Source of the DNA: Clusia tigrina
Taxonomy: Eukaryota > Arthropoda > Insecta > Diptera > Clusiidae
DNA length: 64,000 bases
Direction of reading: 5' to 3'
NCBI GenBank assembly: GCA_920105625.2
Contig: OV050033.1
Location: 111,189,700 to 111,253,699 of the forward strand
Program-made: the position numbers and the translations under genes
Notes under the pieces: model-generated
Told to the model about the DNA's origin: nothing
The model's input: only the letters and a program-made list of their open reading frames with translations
Databases searched by the model: none
Shown: one piece after another, positions 38,821-52,056 of the stretch
Layout: every line of letters begins with the position of its first letter
Position numbering within the stretch: the first letter of the stretch is position 1

Positions 38821-40864
38821 GCATTTGTATGTTGCAAACTTTGGTAGGTGTAGGACGTACCGTATAGAAGTTAGGGCCATTTGAAATATTATCAGTGTTT
38901 GATTTGCGACTCAAGGGTAGCATAGCTTTGAGCGATAGCTTTAATTGACAAGAGGCTCGAGTACTTTATTGTTACAAAATTTCAAGGTTTTATGACGCTC
39001 CAGTAAAAAGTTACAAGCATTTGCATGTTGCAAACTTTGATAGGTATAAGATGCACCGTATAGAAGTTAGGGCCATTTGAAGTTTTGATTGGGTATTTGA
39101 TTTGGTATTCAAGGGTAGCATAGCTTTGAGCGATAGCTTAAATTGACAAGAGGCTCGAGTACTTTATTGTTACAAAATTTCAAAGTTTTATGACCCTCCA
39201 ATAAAAAGTTACAAGCATTTGTATGTTTCAAACTTGGATAGGTGTAGGATGTACCGTATAGAAGTTAGGACCATTTGAAGCTTTATCAGTGGTTGATTTC
39301 ATGGTTTTATGACCCTCCAGTAAAAAGTTACAAGCATTTGTATGTTGCAAACTTTGATAGGTTTAGGACGTACCGTATAGAAGTTAGGGCCATTTGAAGT
39401 TTTATCAGTGTTTGATTTGGGACTCAAGGGTAGCATAGCTATGAACGATAGCTTAAATTGACAAGAGGCTCGAGTACTTTATTGTTACAAAATTTCAAAG
39501 TGTTATGACGCTCCAGTAAAAAGTTACAAGCATATGTATGTTGCAAACTTTGATAGGTGTTGGACGTACCGTATAGAATTAAGGCCATTTGAACTTTTAT
39601 CAGTGTTTGATTTGGGACTCAAGGGTAGCATAGCTTTGAGCGATAGCTTAAATTGACAAGGGGCTCGAGTACTTTATTGTTACAAAATTTCAAGGTTTTA
39701 TGACCCTTCAGTAAAAAGTTACAAACATTTGTATGTTGCAAACTTTGATCGGTGTAGGACGTACCGTATAGAAGTTAGGGCCATTTGAAGCTTTATCAGT
39801 GTTTGATTTCATGGTTTTATGCCCTCCAGTAAAAAGTTACAAGCATTTGTATGTTGCAAACTTTGGTAGGTGTAGGACGTACCGTATAGAAGTTAGGGCC
39901 ATTTGAAATATTATCAGTGTTTGATTTGCGACTCAAGGGTAGCATAGCTTTGAGCGATAGCTTTAATTGACAAGAGGCTCGAGTACTTTATTGTTACAAA
40001 ATTTCAAGGTTTTATGACGCTCCAGTAAAAAGTTACAAGCATTTGCATGTTGCAAACTTTGATAGGTATAAGATGCACCGTATAGAAGTTAGGGCCATTT
40101 GAAGTTTTGATTGGGTATTTGATTTGGTATTCAAGGGTAGCATAGCTTTGAGCGATAGCTTAAATTGACAAGAGGCTCGAGTACTTTATTGTTACAAAAT
40201 TTCAAGGTTTTATGACCCTCCAATAAAAAGTTACAAGCATTTGTATGTTTCAAACTTGGATAGGTGTAGGATGTACCGTATAGAAGTTAGGACCATTTGA
40301 AGCTTTATCAGTGGTTGATTTCATGGTTTTATGACCCTCCAGTAAAAAGTTACAAGCATTTGTATGTTGCAAACTTTGATAGGTTTAGGACGTACCGTAT
40401 AGAAGTTAGGGCCATTTGAAGTTTTATCAGTGTTTGATTTGGGACTCAAGGGTAGCATAGCTATGAACGATAGCTTAAATTGACAAGAGGCTCGAGTACT
40501 TTATTGTTACAAAATTTCAAAGTGTTATGACGCTCCAGTAAAAAGTTACAAGCATATGTATGTTGCAAACTTTGATAGGTGTTGGACGTACCGTATAGAA
40601 TTAAGGCCATTTGAACTTTTATCAGTGTTTGATTTGGGACTCAAGGGTAGCATAGCTTTGAGCGATAGCTTAAATTGACAAGGGGCTCGAGTACTTTATT
40701 GTTACAAAATTTCAAGGTTTTATGACCCTTCAGTAAAAAGTTACAAACATTTGTATGTTGCAAACTTTGATCGGTGTAGGACGTACCGTATAGAAGTTAG
40801 GGCCATTTGAAGCTTTATCAGTGTTTGATTTCATGGTTTTATGCCCTCCAGTAAAAAGTTACAA
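38821..40864 (+). repeat. 1022-bp tandem duplication (four F and two S per copy)
   Basis: GCATTTGTATG followed by CAAACTTTGG starts at 38821 and again at 39843. The length equals 4 x 196 + 2 x 119. The left-half counterpart near 7480-8500 has one copy, so the duplication happened only in the right half or was lost from the left. Downstream the sequence continues as at 8503 in the left half. Confidence 0.88.
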
Positions 40865-41037
40865 GCATTTGTATGTTGCAAACTTTGATAGGTGTAGGAC
40901 GTACCGTATAGAAGTTAGGGCCATTTGAAGCTTTATCAGTGTTTGATTTCATGGTTTTATGACGCTCCAGTAAAAAGTGACAAGCATTTGTATGTTGCAA
41001 ACTTTGATAGGTATAGGATGCACCGTATAGAAGTTAG

Positions 41038-43020
41038 GGCCATTTGAAGTTTTTTCAGTGTTTGATTTGGGACTCAACCGTAGCATAGCTTTGAGCGATA
41101 GCTTAAATTGACAAGAGGCTCGAGTACTTTATTGTGACAAAATTTCAAGGTTTTATGACGCTCCAGTAAAAAGTTTCAAGCATTTGAATGTTGCAAACTT
41201 TGATAGGTGTAGGACGTACCGTATAGAAGTTAGGGCCATTTGAAGTTTTATCAGTGTTTGATTTGGGACTCAAGGGTAGCATAGCTTTGAGCGATAGCTT
41301 TAATTGACAAGAGGCTCGAGTACTTTATTGATACAAAATTTCAAGGTTTTATGACGCTCTAGTAAAAAGTTACAAGCATTTGCATGTTGGAAACTTTGAT
41401 AGGTATAGGATGCACCGTATAGAAGTTAGGGCCATTTGAAGTTTTATCAGTGTTTGATTTGGTATTCAAGGGTAGCATAGGTTTGAGCGATAGCTTAAAT
41501 TGACAAGAGGCTCGAGTACTTTATTGTTACAAAATTTCAAGGTTTTATGAACCTCCAGTAAAAAGATACAAGCATTTGTATGTTGCAAACTTTGATAGGT
41601 GTAGGATGTACCGTATAGAAGTTAGGGCAATTTGAAGTTTTATCAGTGTTTGATTTGGGACTCAAGGGTAGCATAGCTTTGAGCGATAGCTTAAATTGAC
41701 AAGATGCTCGAGTACTTTATTGTTACAAAATTACAAAGTGTTATGACGCCCCAGTAAAAAGTTACAAGCATATGTATGTTGCAAACTTTGATAGGTGTAG
41801 GACGTACCGTATATAATTAAGGCCATTTGAAGTTTTATCAGTGTTTGATTTGGGACTCAAGGGTAGCATAGCTTTGAGCGATAGCTTAAATTGACAAGAG
41901 GCTCGAGTACTTTATTGTTACAAAATTTCAAGGTTTTATGACCCTCCAGTAAAAAGTTACAAGCATTTGTATGTTGCAAACTTTGATAGGTGTAGGACGT
42001 ACCATTTGAAGCTTTATCAGTGTTTGATTTCATGGTTTTATGCCCTCCAGTAAAAAGTTACAAGCATTTGTATGTTGCAAACTTTGATAGGTGTAGGACG
42101 TACTGTATAGAAGTTAGGGCCATTTGAAGCTTTATCAGTGTTTAATTTCAAGGTTTTATGACGCTCCAGTAAAACGTTACAAGCATTTGTATGCTGCAAA
42201 CTTTGATAGGTATAGGATGCACCGTATAAAAGATAGGGCCATTTGAAGTTTTTTCAGTGTTTGATTTGGGACTCAACCGTAGCATAGCTTTGAGCGATAG
42301 CTTAAATTGACAAGAGGCTCGAGTACTTTATTGTTACAAAATTTCAAGGTTTTATGACCCTCCAGTAAAAAGTTACAAACATTTGTATGTTGCAAACTTT
42401 GATAGGTGTAGGACGTACCGTATAGAAGTTAGGGCAATTTGAAGTTTCATCAGTGTTTGATTTGGGACTCACGGATAGCATAGCTTTGAGCGATAGCTCA
42501 AATTGCCAAGAGGCTCGCGTACTTTATTGTTACAAAATTTCAAGGTTTTATGACGCTCCAGTAAAAAGTTACAAGCATTTGAATGTTGCAAACTTTGATA
42601 GGTGTAGGACGTACCGTATAGAAGTTAGGGCAATTTGAAGTTTCATCAGTGTTTGATTTGGGACTCACGGATAGCATAGCTTTGAGCGATAGCTCAAATT
42701 GCCAAGAGGCTCGCGTACTTTATTGTTACAAAATTTCAAGGTTTTATGACGCTCCAGTAAAAAGTTACAAGCATTTGAATGTTGCAAACTTTGATAGGTG
42801 TAGGACGTACCGTATAGAAGTTAGGGCCATTTGAAGTTTTGTCAGGGTTTGATTTGGGACTCAAGGGTAGCATAGCTTTGAGCGATAGCTTTAATTGACA
42901 AGAGGCTCGAGTACTTTACTGATATAAAATTTCAAGATTTTATGACGCTCCAGTTAAAAGCTACAAGCATTTGTATGTTGCAAACTTTGATAGGAATAGG
43001 ATGCTACGTATAGAAGTTAG
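41038..43020 (+). repeat. Partial 26-mer (1983 bp) duplicated at 43021
   Basis: GGCCATTTGAAGTTTTTTC at 41038 recurs at 43021, and the offset of 1983 holds to about 44620 (44401/42418). This unit begins like the 4518-bp repeat but is cut off after about 2 kb, near a hybrid monomer at 42945-42965 (CCAGTTAAAAGCTAC). It includes the 196-bp duplication. Without that it would be 1787 bp, exactly the step between offsets 32558 and 34345. Confidence 0.85.
42453..42844 (+). repeat. Tandem duplication of one 196-bp F monomer
   Basis: The stretch beginning TTTGATTTGGGACTCACGG, with the rare CTCAAATTGCCAAG and CTCGCG variants, is present at 42453 and again at 42649. The equivalents at 10091, 44436 and 48954 are single. 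The rare bases make a copy-specific one-monomer duplication clear. Confidence 0.9.
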
Positions 43021-46000
43021 GGCCATTTGAAGTTTTTTCAGTGTTTGATTTGGGACTCAACCGTAGCATAGCTTTGAGCGATAGCTTAAATTGACAAGAG
43101 GCTCGAGTACTTTATTGTGACAAAATTTCAAGGTTTTATGACGCTCCAGTAAAAAGTTTCAAGCATTTGAATGTTGCAAACTTTGATAGGTGTAGGACGT
43201 ACCGTATAGAAGTTAGGGCCATTTGAAGTTTTATCAGTGTTTGATTTGGGACTCAAGGGTAGCATAGCTTTGAGCGATAGCTTTAATTGACAAGAGGCTC
43301 GAGTACTTTATTGATACAAAATTTCAAGGTTTTATGACGCTCTAGTAAAAAGTTACAAGCATTTGCATGTTGGAAACTTTGATAGGTATAGGATGCACCG
43401 TATAGAAGTTAGGGCCATTTGAAGTTTTATCAGTGTTTGATTTGGTATTCAAGGGTAGCATAGGTTTGAGCGATAGCTTAAATTGACAAGAGGCTCGAGT
43501 ACTTTATTGTTACAAAATTTCAAGGTTTTATGAACCTCCAGTAAAAAGATACAAGCATTTGTATGTTGCAAACTTTGATAGGTGTAGGATGTACCGTATA
43601 GAAGTTAGGGCAATTTGAAGTTTTATCAGTGTTTGATTTGGGACTCAAGGGTAGCATAGCTTTGAGCGATAGCTTAAATTGACAAGATGCTCGAGTACTT
43701 TATTGTTACAAAATTACAAAGTGTTATGACGCCCCAGTAAAAAGTTACAAGCATATGTATGTTGCAAACTTTGATAGGTGTAGGACGTACCGTATATAAT
43801 TAAGGCCATTTGAAGTTTTATCAGTGTTTGATTTGGGACTCAAGGGTAGCATAGCTTTGAGCGATAGCTTAAATTGACAAGAGGCTCGAGTACTTTATTG
43901 TTACAAAATTTCAAGGTTTTATGACCCTCCAGTAAAAAGTTACAAGCATTTGTATGTTGCAAACTTTGATAGGTGTAGGACGTACCATTTGAAGCTTTAT
44001 CAGTGTTTGATTTCATGGTTTTATGCCCTCCAGTAAAAAGTTACAAGCATTTGTATGTTGCAAACTTTGATAGGTGTAGGACGTACTGTATAGAAGTTAG
44101 GGCCATTTGAAGCTTTATCAGTGTTTAATTTCAAGGTTTTATGACGCTCCAGTAAAACGTTACAAGCATTTGTATGCTGCAAACTTTGATAGGTATAGGA
44201 TGCACCGTATAAAAGATAGGGCCATTTGAAGTTTTTTCAGTGTTTGATTTGGGACTCAACCGTAGCATAGCTTTGAGCGATAGCTTAAATTGACAAGAGG
44301 CTCGAGTACTTTATTGTTACAAAATTTCAAGGTTTTATGACCCTCCAGTAAAAAGTTACAAACATTTGTATGTTGCAAACTTTGATAGGTGTAGGACGTA
44401 CCGTATAGAAGTTAGGGCAATTTGAAGTTTCATCAGTGTTTGATTTGGGACTCACGGATAGCATAGCTTTGAGCGATAGCTCAAATTGCCAAGAGGCTCG
44501 CGTACTTTATTGTTACAAAATTTCAAGGTTTTATGACGCTCCAGTAAAAAGTTACAAGCATTTGAATGTTGCAAACTTTGATAGGTGTAGGACGTACCGT
44601 ATAGAAGTTAGGGCCATTTGAAGTTTTGTCAGGGTTTGATTTGGGACTCAAGGGTAGCATAGCTTTGAGCGATAGCTTTAATTGACAAGAGGCTCGAGTA
44701 CTTTACTGATATAAAATTTCAAGATTTTATGACGCTCCAGTAAAAAGTGACAAGCATTTGTATGTTGCAAACTTTGATAGGAATAGGATGCTACGTATAG
44801 AAGTTAGGGCCATTTGAAGTTTTATCAGTGTTTGATTTGGACTCACGGGTAGCATAGCTTTGAGCGATAGCTTAAATTGACAAGAGGCTCGAGTCCTTTA
44901 TTGTTACAAAATTTCAAGGTTTTATGACGCTCCAGTAAAAAGTTACAAGCATTTGAATGTTGCAAACTTTGATAGGTGTAGGACATACCGTTTAGAAGTT
45001 AGGGCCATTTGAAGTTTTGTCAGGGTTTGATTTGGGACTCAAGGGTAGCATAGCTTTGAGCGATAGCTTAAATTGACAAGATGCTCGAGTACTTTATTGT
45101 TACAAAATTTCAAGGTTTTATGACGCTCCAGTAAAAAGTTACAAGCATTTGTATGCTGCAAACTTTGATAGGTATAGGATGCACCGTATTGAAGTTAGGG
45201 CCATTTGAAGTTTTATCAGTGTTTGATTTGGGACTCAACCGTAGCATAGCTTTGAGCGATAGCTTTAATTGACAAGAGGCTCGAGTACTTTATTGTTACA
45301 AAATTTCAAGGTTTTATGACGCTCCAGTAAAAAGTTACAAGCATTTGCATGTTGCAAACTTTCATAGGTATAGGATGCACCGTATAGAAGTTAGGGCCAT
45401 TTGAAGTTTTGATTTGGTATTTGATTTGGTATTCAAGGGTAGCATAGCTTTGAGCGATAGCTTAAATTGACAAGGGGCTCGAGTACTTTATTGTTACAAA
45501 ATTTCAAGGTTTTATGACCCTTCAGTAAAAAGTTACAAACATTTGTATGTTGCAAACTTTGATCGGTGTAGGACGTACCGTATAGAAGTTAGGGCCATTT
45601 GAAGCTTTATCAGTGTTTGATTTCATGGTTTTATGCCCTCCAGTAAAAAGTTACAAGCATTTGCATGTTGCAAACTTTGATAGGTATAGGATGCACCGTA
45701 TAGAAGTTAGGGCCATTTGAAGTTTTATCAGTGTTTGATTTGGTATTCAAGGGTAGCATAGCTTTGAGCGATAGCTTAAATTGACAAGAGGCTCGAGTAC
45801 TTTATTGTCACAAAATTTCTTGGTTTTATGACGCTCCAGTTAAAAGTTACAAGCATTTGTATGTTGCAAACTTTGATAGGTATAGGATGCACCGTATAGA
45901 AGTTAGGGCCATTTGAAGTTTTATCAGGGTTTGATTTGGGACTCAAGGGTAGCATAGCTTTGAGCGATAGCTTAAATTGACAAGAGGCTCGAGTACTTTA

Positions 46001-47538
46001 TTGTTACAAAATTTCAAGGTTTTATGACCCTCCAGTAAAAAGTTACAAGCATTTGTATGTTGCAAACTTTGATAGGTGTAGGACGTATCATTTGAAACTT
46101 TATCAGTGATTGATTTTATGGTTTTATGCCCTCCAGTAAAAAGTTACAAGCATTTGTATGTTGCAAACTTTGATAGGTGTAGGACGTACTGTATAGAAGT
46201 TAGGGCCATTTGAAGCTTTATCAGTGTTTAATTTCAAGGTTTTATGACGCTCCAGTAAAACGTTACAAGCATTTGTATGCTGCAAACTTTGATTGGTATA
46301 GGATGCACCGTATAAAAGTTAGGGCCATTTGAAGTTTTTTCAGTGTTTGATTTGGGACTCACCCGTAGCATAGCTTTGAGCGATAGCTTAAATTGACAAG
46401 AGGCTCGAGTACTTTATTGTTACAAAATTTCAAGGTTTTATGACCCTCCAGTAAAAAGTTACAAGCATTTGTATGTTGCAAACTTTGATAGGTGTAGGAC
46501 GTACCGTATAGAAGTTAGGGCAATTTGAAGTTTCATCAGTGTTTGATTTGGGACTCACGGATAGCATAGCTTTGAGCGATAGCTTAAATTGACAAGAGGC
46601 TCGCGTACTTTATTGTTACAAAATTTCAAGGTTTTATGACGCTCCAGTAAAAAGTTACAAGCATTTGAATGTTGCAAACTTTGATAGGTGTAGGACGTAC
46701 CGTATAGAAGTTAGGGCCATTTGAAGTTTTGTCAGGGTTTGATTTGGGACTCAAGGGTAGCATAGCTTTGAGCGATAGCTTTAATTGACAAGAGGCTCGA
46801 GTACTTTACTGATACAAAATTTCAAGATTTTATGACGCTCCAGTAAAAAGTGACAAGCATTTGTATGTTGCAAACTTTGATAGGAATAGGATGCTCCGTA
46901 TAGAAGTTAGGGCCATTCGAAGTTTTATCAGTGTTTGATTTGGACTCACGGGTAGCATAGCTTTGAGCGATAGCTTAAATTGACAAGAGGCTCGAGTACT
47001 TTATTGTTACAAAATTTCAAGGTTTTATGACGCTCCAGTAAAAAGTTACAAGCATTTGAATGTTGCAAACTTTGATAGGTGTAGGACGTACCGTTTAGAA
47101 GTTAGGGCCATTTGAAGTTTTATCAGTGTTTGATTTGGGACTCAAGGGTAGCATAGCTTTGAGCGATAGCTTAAATTGACAAGGGGCTCGAGTACTTTAT
47201 TGTTACAAAATTTCAAGGTTTTATGACCCTTCAGTAAAAAGTTACAAACATTTGTATGTTGCAAACTTTGATCGGTGTAGGACGTACCGTATAGAAGTTA
47301 GGGCCATTTGAAGCTTTATCAGTGTTTGATTTCATGGTTTTATGCCCTCCAGTAAACAGTTACAAGCATTTGTATGTTGCAAACTTTGATAGGTGTAGGA
47401 CGTACTGTATAGAAGTTAGGGCCATTTGAAGCTTTATCAGTGTTTGATTTCATGGTTTTATGACGCTCCAGTAAAAAGTGACAAACATTTGTATGTTGCA
47501 AACTTTGATAGGTATAGGATGCACCGTATATAAGTTAG
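43021..47538 (+). repeat. 4518-bp higher-order repeat (26-mer), right-half copy 1
   Basis: Monomer starts, counted at AATTT, run from 43124 to 47642, and the lengths sum to 4518. There are 19 F (195-198 bp), 5 S of 118-119 bp and 2 S of 102 bp (43907 and 46010). The copy is collinear with 8676-13193 at offset 34345. Differences I noticed are few, for example CGCTCC here against CGCGCC at 10781, GATTGG at 46292 against GATAGG at 11947, and AAAAAGT here against AAAAATT at 12307. Confidence 0.92.
43907..44008 (+). repeat. 102-bp short monomer (17-bp core deletion), representative
   Basis: GTACC is followed directly by ATTTGAAGC, so 17 bp between two CC dinucleotides is missing from the S core. 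Other copies start at 2908, 9562, 41924 and 48425. A descendant with GTATCATTTGAAAC and GATTTTATGG starts at 11665, 46010 and 50528. All measure 102 bp. The shared junction points to one deletion that was then spread with the 26-mer. Confidence 0.9.
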
Positions 47539-50500
47539 GGCCATTTGAAGTTTTTTCAGTGTTTGATTTGGGACTCAACCGTAGCATAGCCTTGAGCGAT
47601 AGCTTAAATTGAAAAGAGGCTCGAGTACTTTATTGTGACAAAATTTCAAGGATTTATGACGCTCCAGTAAAAAGTGTGAAGCATTTGAATGTTGCAAACT
47701 TTGATAGGTGTAGGACGTACCGTATAGAAGTTAGGGCCATTTGAAGTTTTATCAGTGTTTGATTTGGGACTCAAGGGTAGCATAGCTTTGAGCGATAGCT
47801 TTAATTGACAAGAGGCTCGAGTACTTTATTGATACAAAATTTCAAGGTTTTATGACGCTCTAGTAAAAAGTTACAAGCATTTGCATGTTGGAAACTTTGA
47901 TAGGTATAGGATGCACCGTATAGAAGTTAGGGCCATTTGAAGTTTTATCAGTGTTTGATTTGGTATTCAAGGGTAGCATAGGTTTGAGCGATAGCTTAAA
48001 TTGACAAGAGGCTCGAGTACTTTATTGTTACAAAATTTCAAGGTTTTATGAACCTCCAGTAAAAAGATACAAGCATTTGTATGTTGCAAACTTTGATAGG
48101 TGTAGGATGTACCGTATAGAAGTTAGGGCAATTTGAAGTTTTATCAGTGTTTGATTTGGGACTCAAGGGTAGCATAGCTTTGAGCGATAGCTTAAATTGA
48201 CAAGATGCTCGAGTACTTTATTGTTACAAAATTACAAAGTGTTATGACGCCCCAGTAAAAAGTTACAAGCATATGTATGTTGCAAACTTTGATAGGTGTA
48301 GGACGTACCGTATATAATTAAGGCCATTTGAAGTTTTATCAGTGTTTGATTTGGGACTCAAGGGTAGCATAGCTTTGAGCGATAGCTTAAATTGACAAGA
48401 GGCTCGAGTACTTTATTGTTACAAAATTTCAAGGTTTTATGACCCTCCAGTAAAAAGTTACAAGCATTTGTATGTTGCAAACTTTGATAGGTGTAGGACG
48501 TACCATTTGAAGCTTTATCAGTGTTTGATTTCATGGTTTTATGCCCTCCAGTAAAAAGTTACAAGCATTTGTATGTTGCAAACTTTGATAGGTGTAGGAC
48601 GTACTGTATAGAAGTTAGGGCCATTTGAAGCTTTATCAGTGTTTAATTTCAAGGTTTTATGACGCTCCAGTAAAACGTTACAAGCATTTGTATGCTGCAA
48701 ACTTTGATAGGTATAGGATGCACCGTATAAAAGATAGGGCCATTTGAAGTTTTTTCAGTGTTTGATTTGGGACTCAACCGTAGCATAGCTTTGAGCGATA
48801 GCTTAAATTGACAAGAGGCTCGAGTACTTTATTGTTACAAAATTTCAAGGTTTTATGACCCTCCAGTAAAAAGTTACAAACATTTGTATGTTGCAAACTT
48901 TGATAGGTGTAGGACGTACCGTATAGAAGTTAGGGCAATTTGAAGTTTCATCAGTGTTTGATTTGGGACTCACGGATAGCATAGCTTTGAGCGATAGCTC
49001 AAATTGCCAAGAGGCTCGCGTACTTTATTGTTACAAAATTTCAAGGTTTTATGACGCTCCAGTAAAAAGTTACAAGCATTTGAATGTTGCAAACTTTGAT
49101 AGGTGTAGGACGTACCGTATAGAAGTTAGGGCCATTTGAAGTTTTGTCAGGGTTTGATTTGGGACTCAAGGGTAGCATAGCTTTGAGCGATAGCTTTAAT
49201 TGACAAGAGGCTCGAGTACTTTACTGATATAAAATTTCAAGATTTTATGACGCTCCAGTAAAAAGTGACAAGCATTTGTATGTTGCAAACTTTGATAGGA
49301 ATAGGATGCTACGTATAGAAGTTAGGGCCATTTGAAGTTTTATCAGTGTTTGATTTGGACTCACGGGTAGCATAGCTTTGAGCGATAGCTTAAATTGACA
49401 AGAGGCTCGAGTCCTTTATTGTTACAAAATTTCAAGGTTTTATGACGCTCCAGTAAAAAGTTACAAGCATTTGAATGTTGCAAACTTTGATAGGTGTAGG
49501 ACATACCGTTTAGAAGTTAGGGCCATTTGAAGTTTTGTCAGGGTTTGATTTGGGACTCAAGGGTAGCATAGCTTTGAGCGATAGCTTAAATTGACAAGAT
49601 GCTCGAGTACTTTATTGTTACAAAATTTCAAGGTTTTATGACGCTCCAGTAAAAAGTTACAAGCATTTGTATGCTGCAAACTTTGATAGGTATAGGATGC
49701 ACCGTATTGAAGTTAGGGCCATTTGAAGTTTTATCAGTGTTTGATTTGGGACTCAACCGTAGCATAGCTTTGAGCGATAGCTTTAATTGACAAGAGGCTC
49801 GAGTACTTTATTGTTACAAAATTTCAAGGTTTTATGACGCTCCAGTAAAAAGTTACAAGCATTTGCATGTTGCAAACTTTCATAGGTATAGGATGCACCG
49901 TATAGAAGTTAGGGCCATTTGAAGTTTTGATTTGGTATTTGATTTGGTATTCAAGGGTAGCATAGCTTTGAGCGATAGCTTAAATTGACAAGGGGCTCGA
50001 GTACTTTATTGTTACAAAATTTCAAGGTTTTATGACCCTTCAGTAAAAAGTTACAAACATTTGTATGTTGCAAACTTTGATCGGTGTAGGACGTACCGTA
50101 TAGAAGTTAGGGCCATTTGAAGCTTTATCAGTGTTTGATTTCATGGTTTTATGCCCTCCAGTAAAAAGTTACAAGCATTTGTATGTTGCAAACTTTGATA
50201 GGTATAGGATGCACCGTATAGAAGTTAGGGCCATTTGAAGTTTTATCAGTGTTTGATTTGGTATTCAAGGGTAGCATAGCTTTGAGCGATAGCTTAAATT
50301 GACAAGAGGCTCGAGTACTTTATTGTCACAAAATTTCTTGGTTTTATGACGCTCCAGTTAAAAGTTACAAGCATTTGTATGTTGCAAACTTTGATAGGTA
50401 TAGGATGCACCGTATAGAAGTTAGGGCCATTTGAAGTTTTATCAGTGTTTGATTTGGGACTCAAGGGTAGCATAGCTTTGAGCGATAGCTTAAATTGACA

Positions 50501-52056
50501 AGAGGCTCGAGTACTTTATTGTTACAAAATTTCAAGGTTTTATGACCCTCCAGTAAAAAGTTACAAGCATTTGTATGTTGCAAACTTTGATAGGTGTAGG
50601 ACGTATCATTTGAAACTTTATCAGTGATTGATTTTATGGTTTTATGCCCTCCAGTAAAAAGTTACAAGCATTTGTATGTTGCAAACTTTGATAGGTGTAG
50701 GACGTACTGTATAGAAGTTAGGGCCATTTGAAGCTTTATCAGTGTTTAATTTCAAGGTTTTATGACGCTCCAGTAAAACGTTACAAGCATTTGTATGCTG
50801 CAAACTTTGATTGGTATAGGATGCACCGTATAAAAGTTAGGGCCATTTGAAGTTTTTTCAGTGTTTGATTTGGGACTCACCCGTAGCATAGCTTTGAGCG
50901 ATAGCTTAAATTGACAAGAGGCTCGAGTACTTTATTGTTACAAAATTTCAAGGTTTTATGACCCTCCAGTAAAAAGTTACAAGCATTTATATGTTGCAAA
51001 CTTTGATAGGTGTAGGACGTACCGTATAGAAGTTAGGGCAATTTGAAGTTTCATCAGTGTTTGATTTGGGACTCACGGATAGCATAGCTTTGAGCGATAG
51101 CTTAAATTGACAAGAGGCTCGCGTACTTTATTGTTACAAAATTTCAAGGTTTTATGACGCTCCAGTAAAAAGTTACAAGCATTTGAATGTTGCAAACTTT
51201 GATAGGTGTAGGACGTACCGTATAGAAGTTAGGGCCATTTGAAGTTTTGTCAGGGTTTGATTTGGGACTCAAGGGTAGCATAGCTTTGAGCGATAGCTTT
51301 AATTGACAAGAGGCTCGAGTACTTTACTGATACAAAATTTCAAGATTTTATGACGCTCCAGTAAAAAGTGACAAGCATTTGTATGTTGCAAACTTTGATA
51401 GGAATAGGATGCTCCGTATAGAAGTTAGGGCCATTCGAAGTTTTATCAGTGTTTGATTTGGACTCACGGGTAGCATAGCTTTGAGCGATAGCTTAAATTG
51501 ACAAGAGGCTCGAGTACTTTATTGTTACAAAATTTCAAGGTTTTATGACGCTCCAGTAAAAAGTTACAAGCATTTGAATGTTGCAAACTTTGATAGGTGT
51601 AGGACGTACCGTTTAGAAGTTAGGGCCATTTGAAGTTTTATCAGTGTTTGATTTGGGACTCAAGGGTAGCATAGCTTTGAGCGATAGCTTAAATTGACAA
51701 GGGGCTCGAGTACTTTATTGTTACAAAATTTCAAGGTTTTATGACCCTTCAGTAAAAAGTTACAAACATTTGTATGTTGCAAACTTTGATCGGTGTAGGA
51801 CGTACCGTATAGAAGTTAGGGCCATTTGAAGCTTTATCAGTGTTTGATTTCATGGTTTTATGCCCTCCAGTAAACAGTTACAAGCATTTGTATGTTGCAA
51901 ACTTTGATAGGTGTAGGACGTACTGTATAGAAGTTAGGGCCATTTGAAGCTTTATCAGTGTTTGATTTCATGGTTTTATGACGCTCCAGTAAAAAGTGAC
52001 AAACATTTGTATGTTGCAAACTTTGATAGGTATAGGATGCACCGTATATAAGTTAG
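47539..52056 (+). repeat. 4518-bp higher-order repeat (26-mer), right-half copy 2
   Basis: It matches the previous copy at offset 4518 (48051/43533, 48961/44443 and 52201/47683). The first F monomers carry AAGTGTGAAGC and GGATTTATG, as at 13.3 kb. Copy 1 (43021) has AAGTTTCAAGC and GGTTTTATG there, as at 8.8 kb, so the leading monomers of the two units come from different lineages. Confidence 0.9.

Larger units (their letters stand above)
37675..43020 (+). repeat. Right-half copy of about 6335-10393, with extra internal duplications
   Basis: Offset 31340 holds for 6335-8505 (checked at 37761/6421, 38721/7381 and 39681/8341). After a 1022-bp tandem duplication the offset is 32362 (checked at 41161/8799, 41521/9159, 42241/9879 and 42481/10119). 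After a 196-bp duplication it is 32558 (42649/10091). Differences seen between the halves are scattered single bases, for example CAAAGTTTTATG at 39181 against CAAGGTTTTATG at 7841. Confidence 0.88.
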
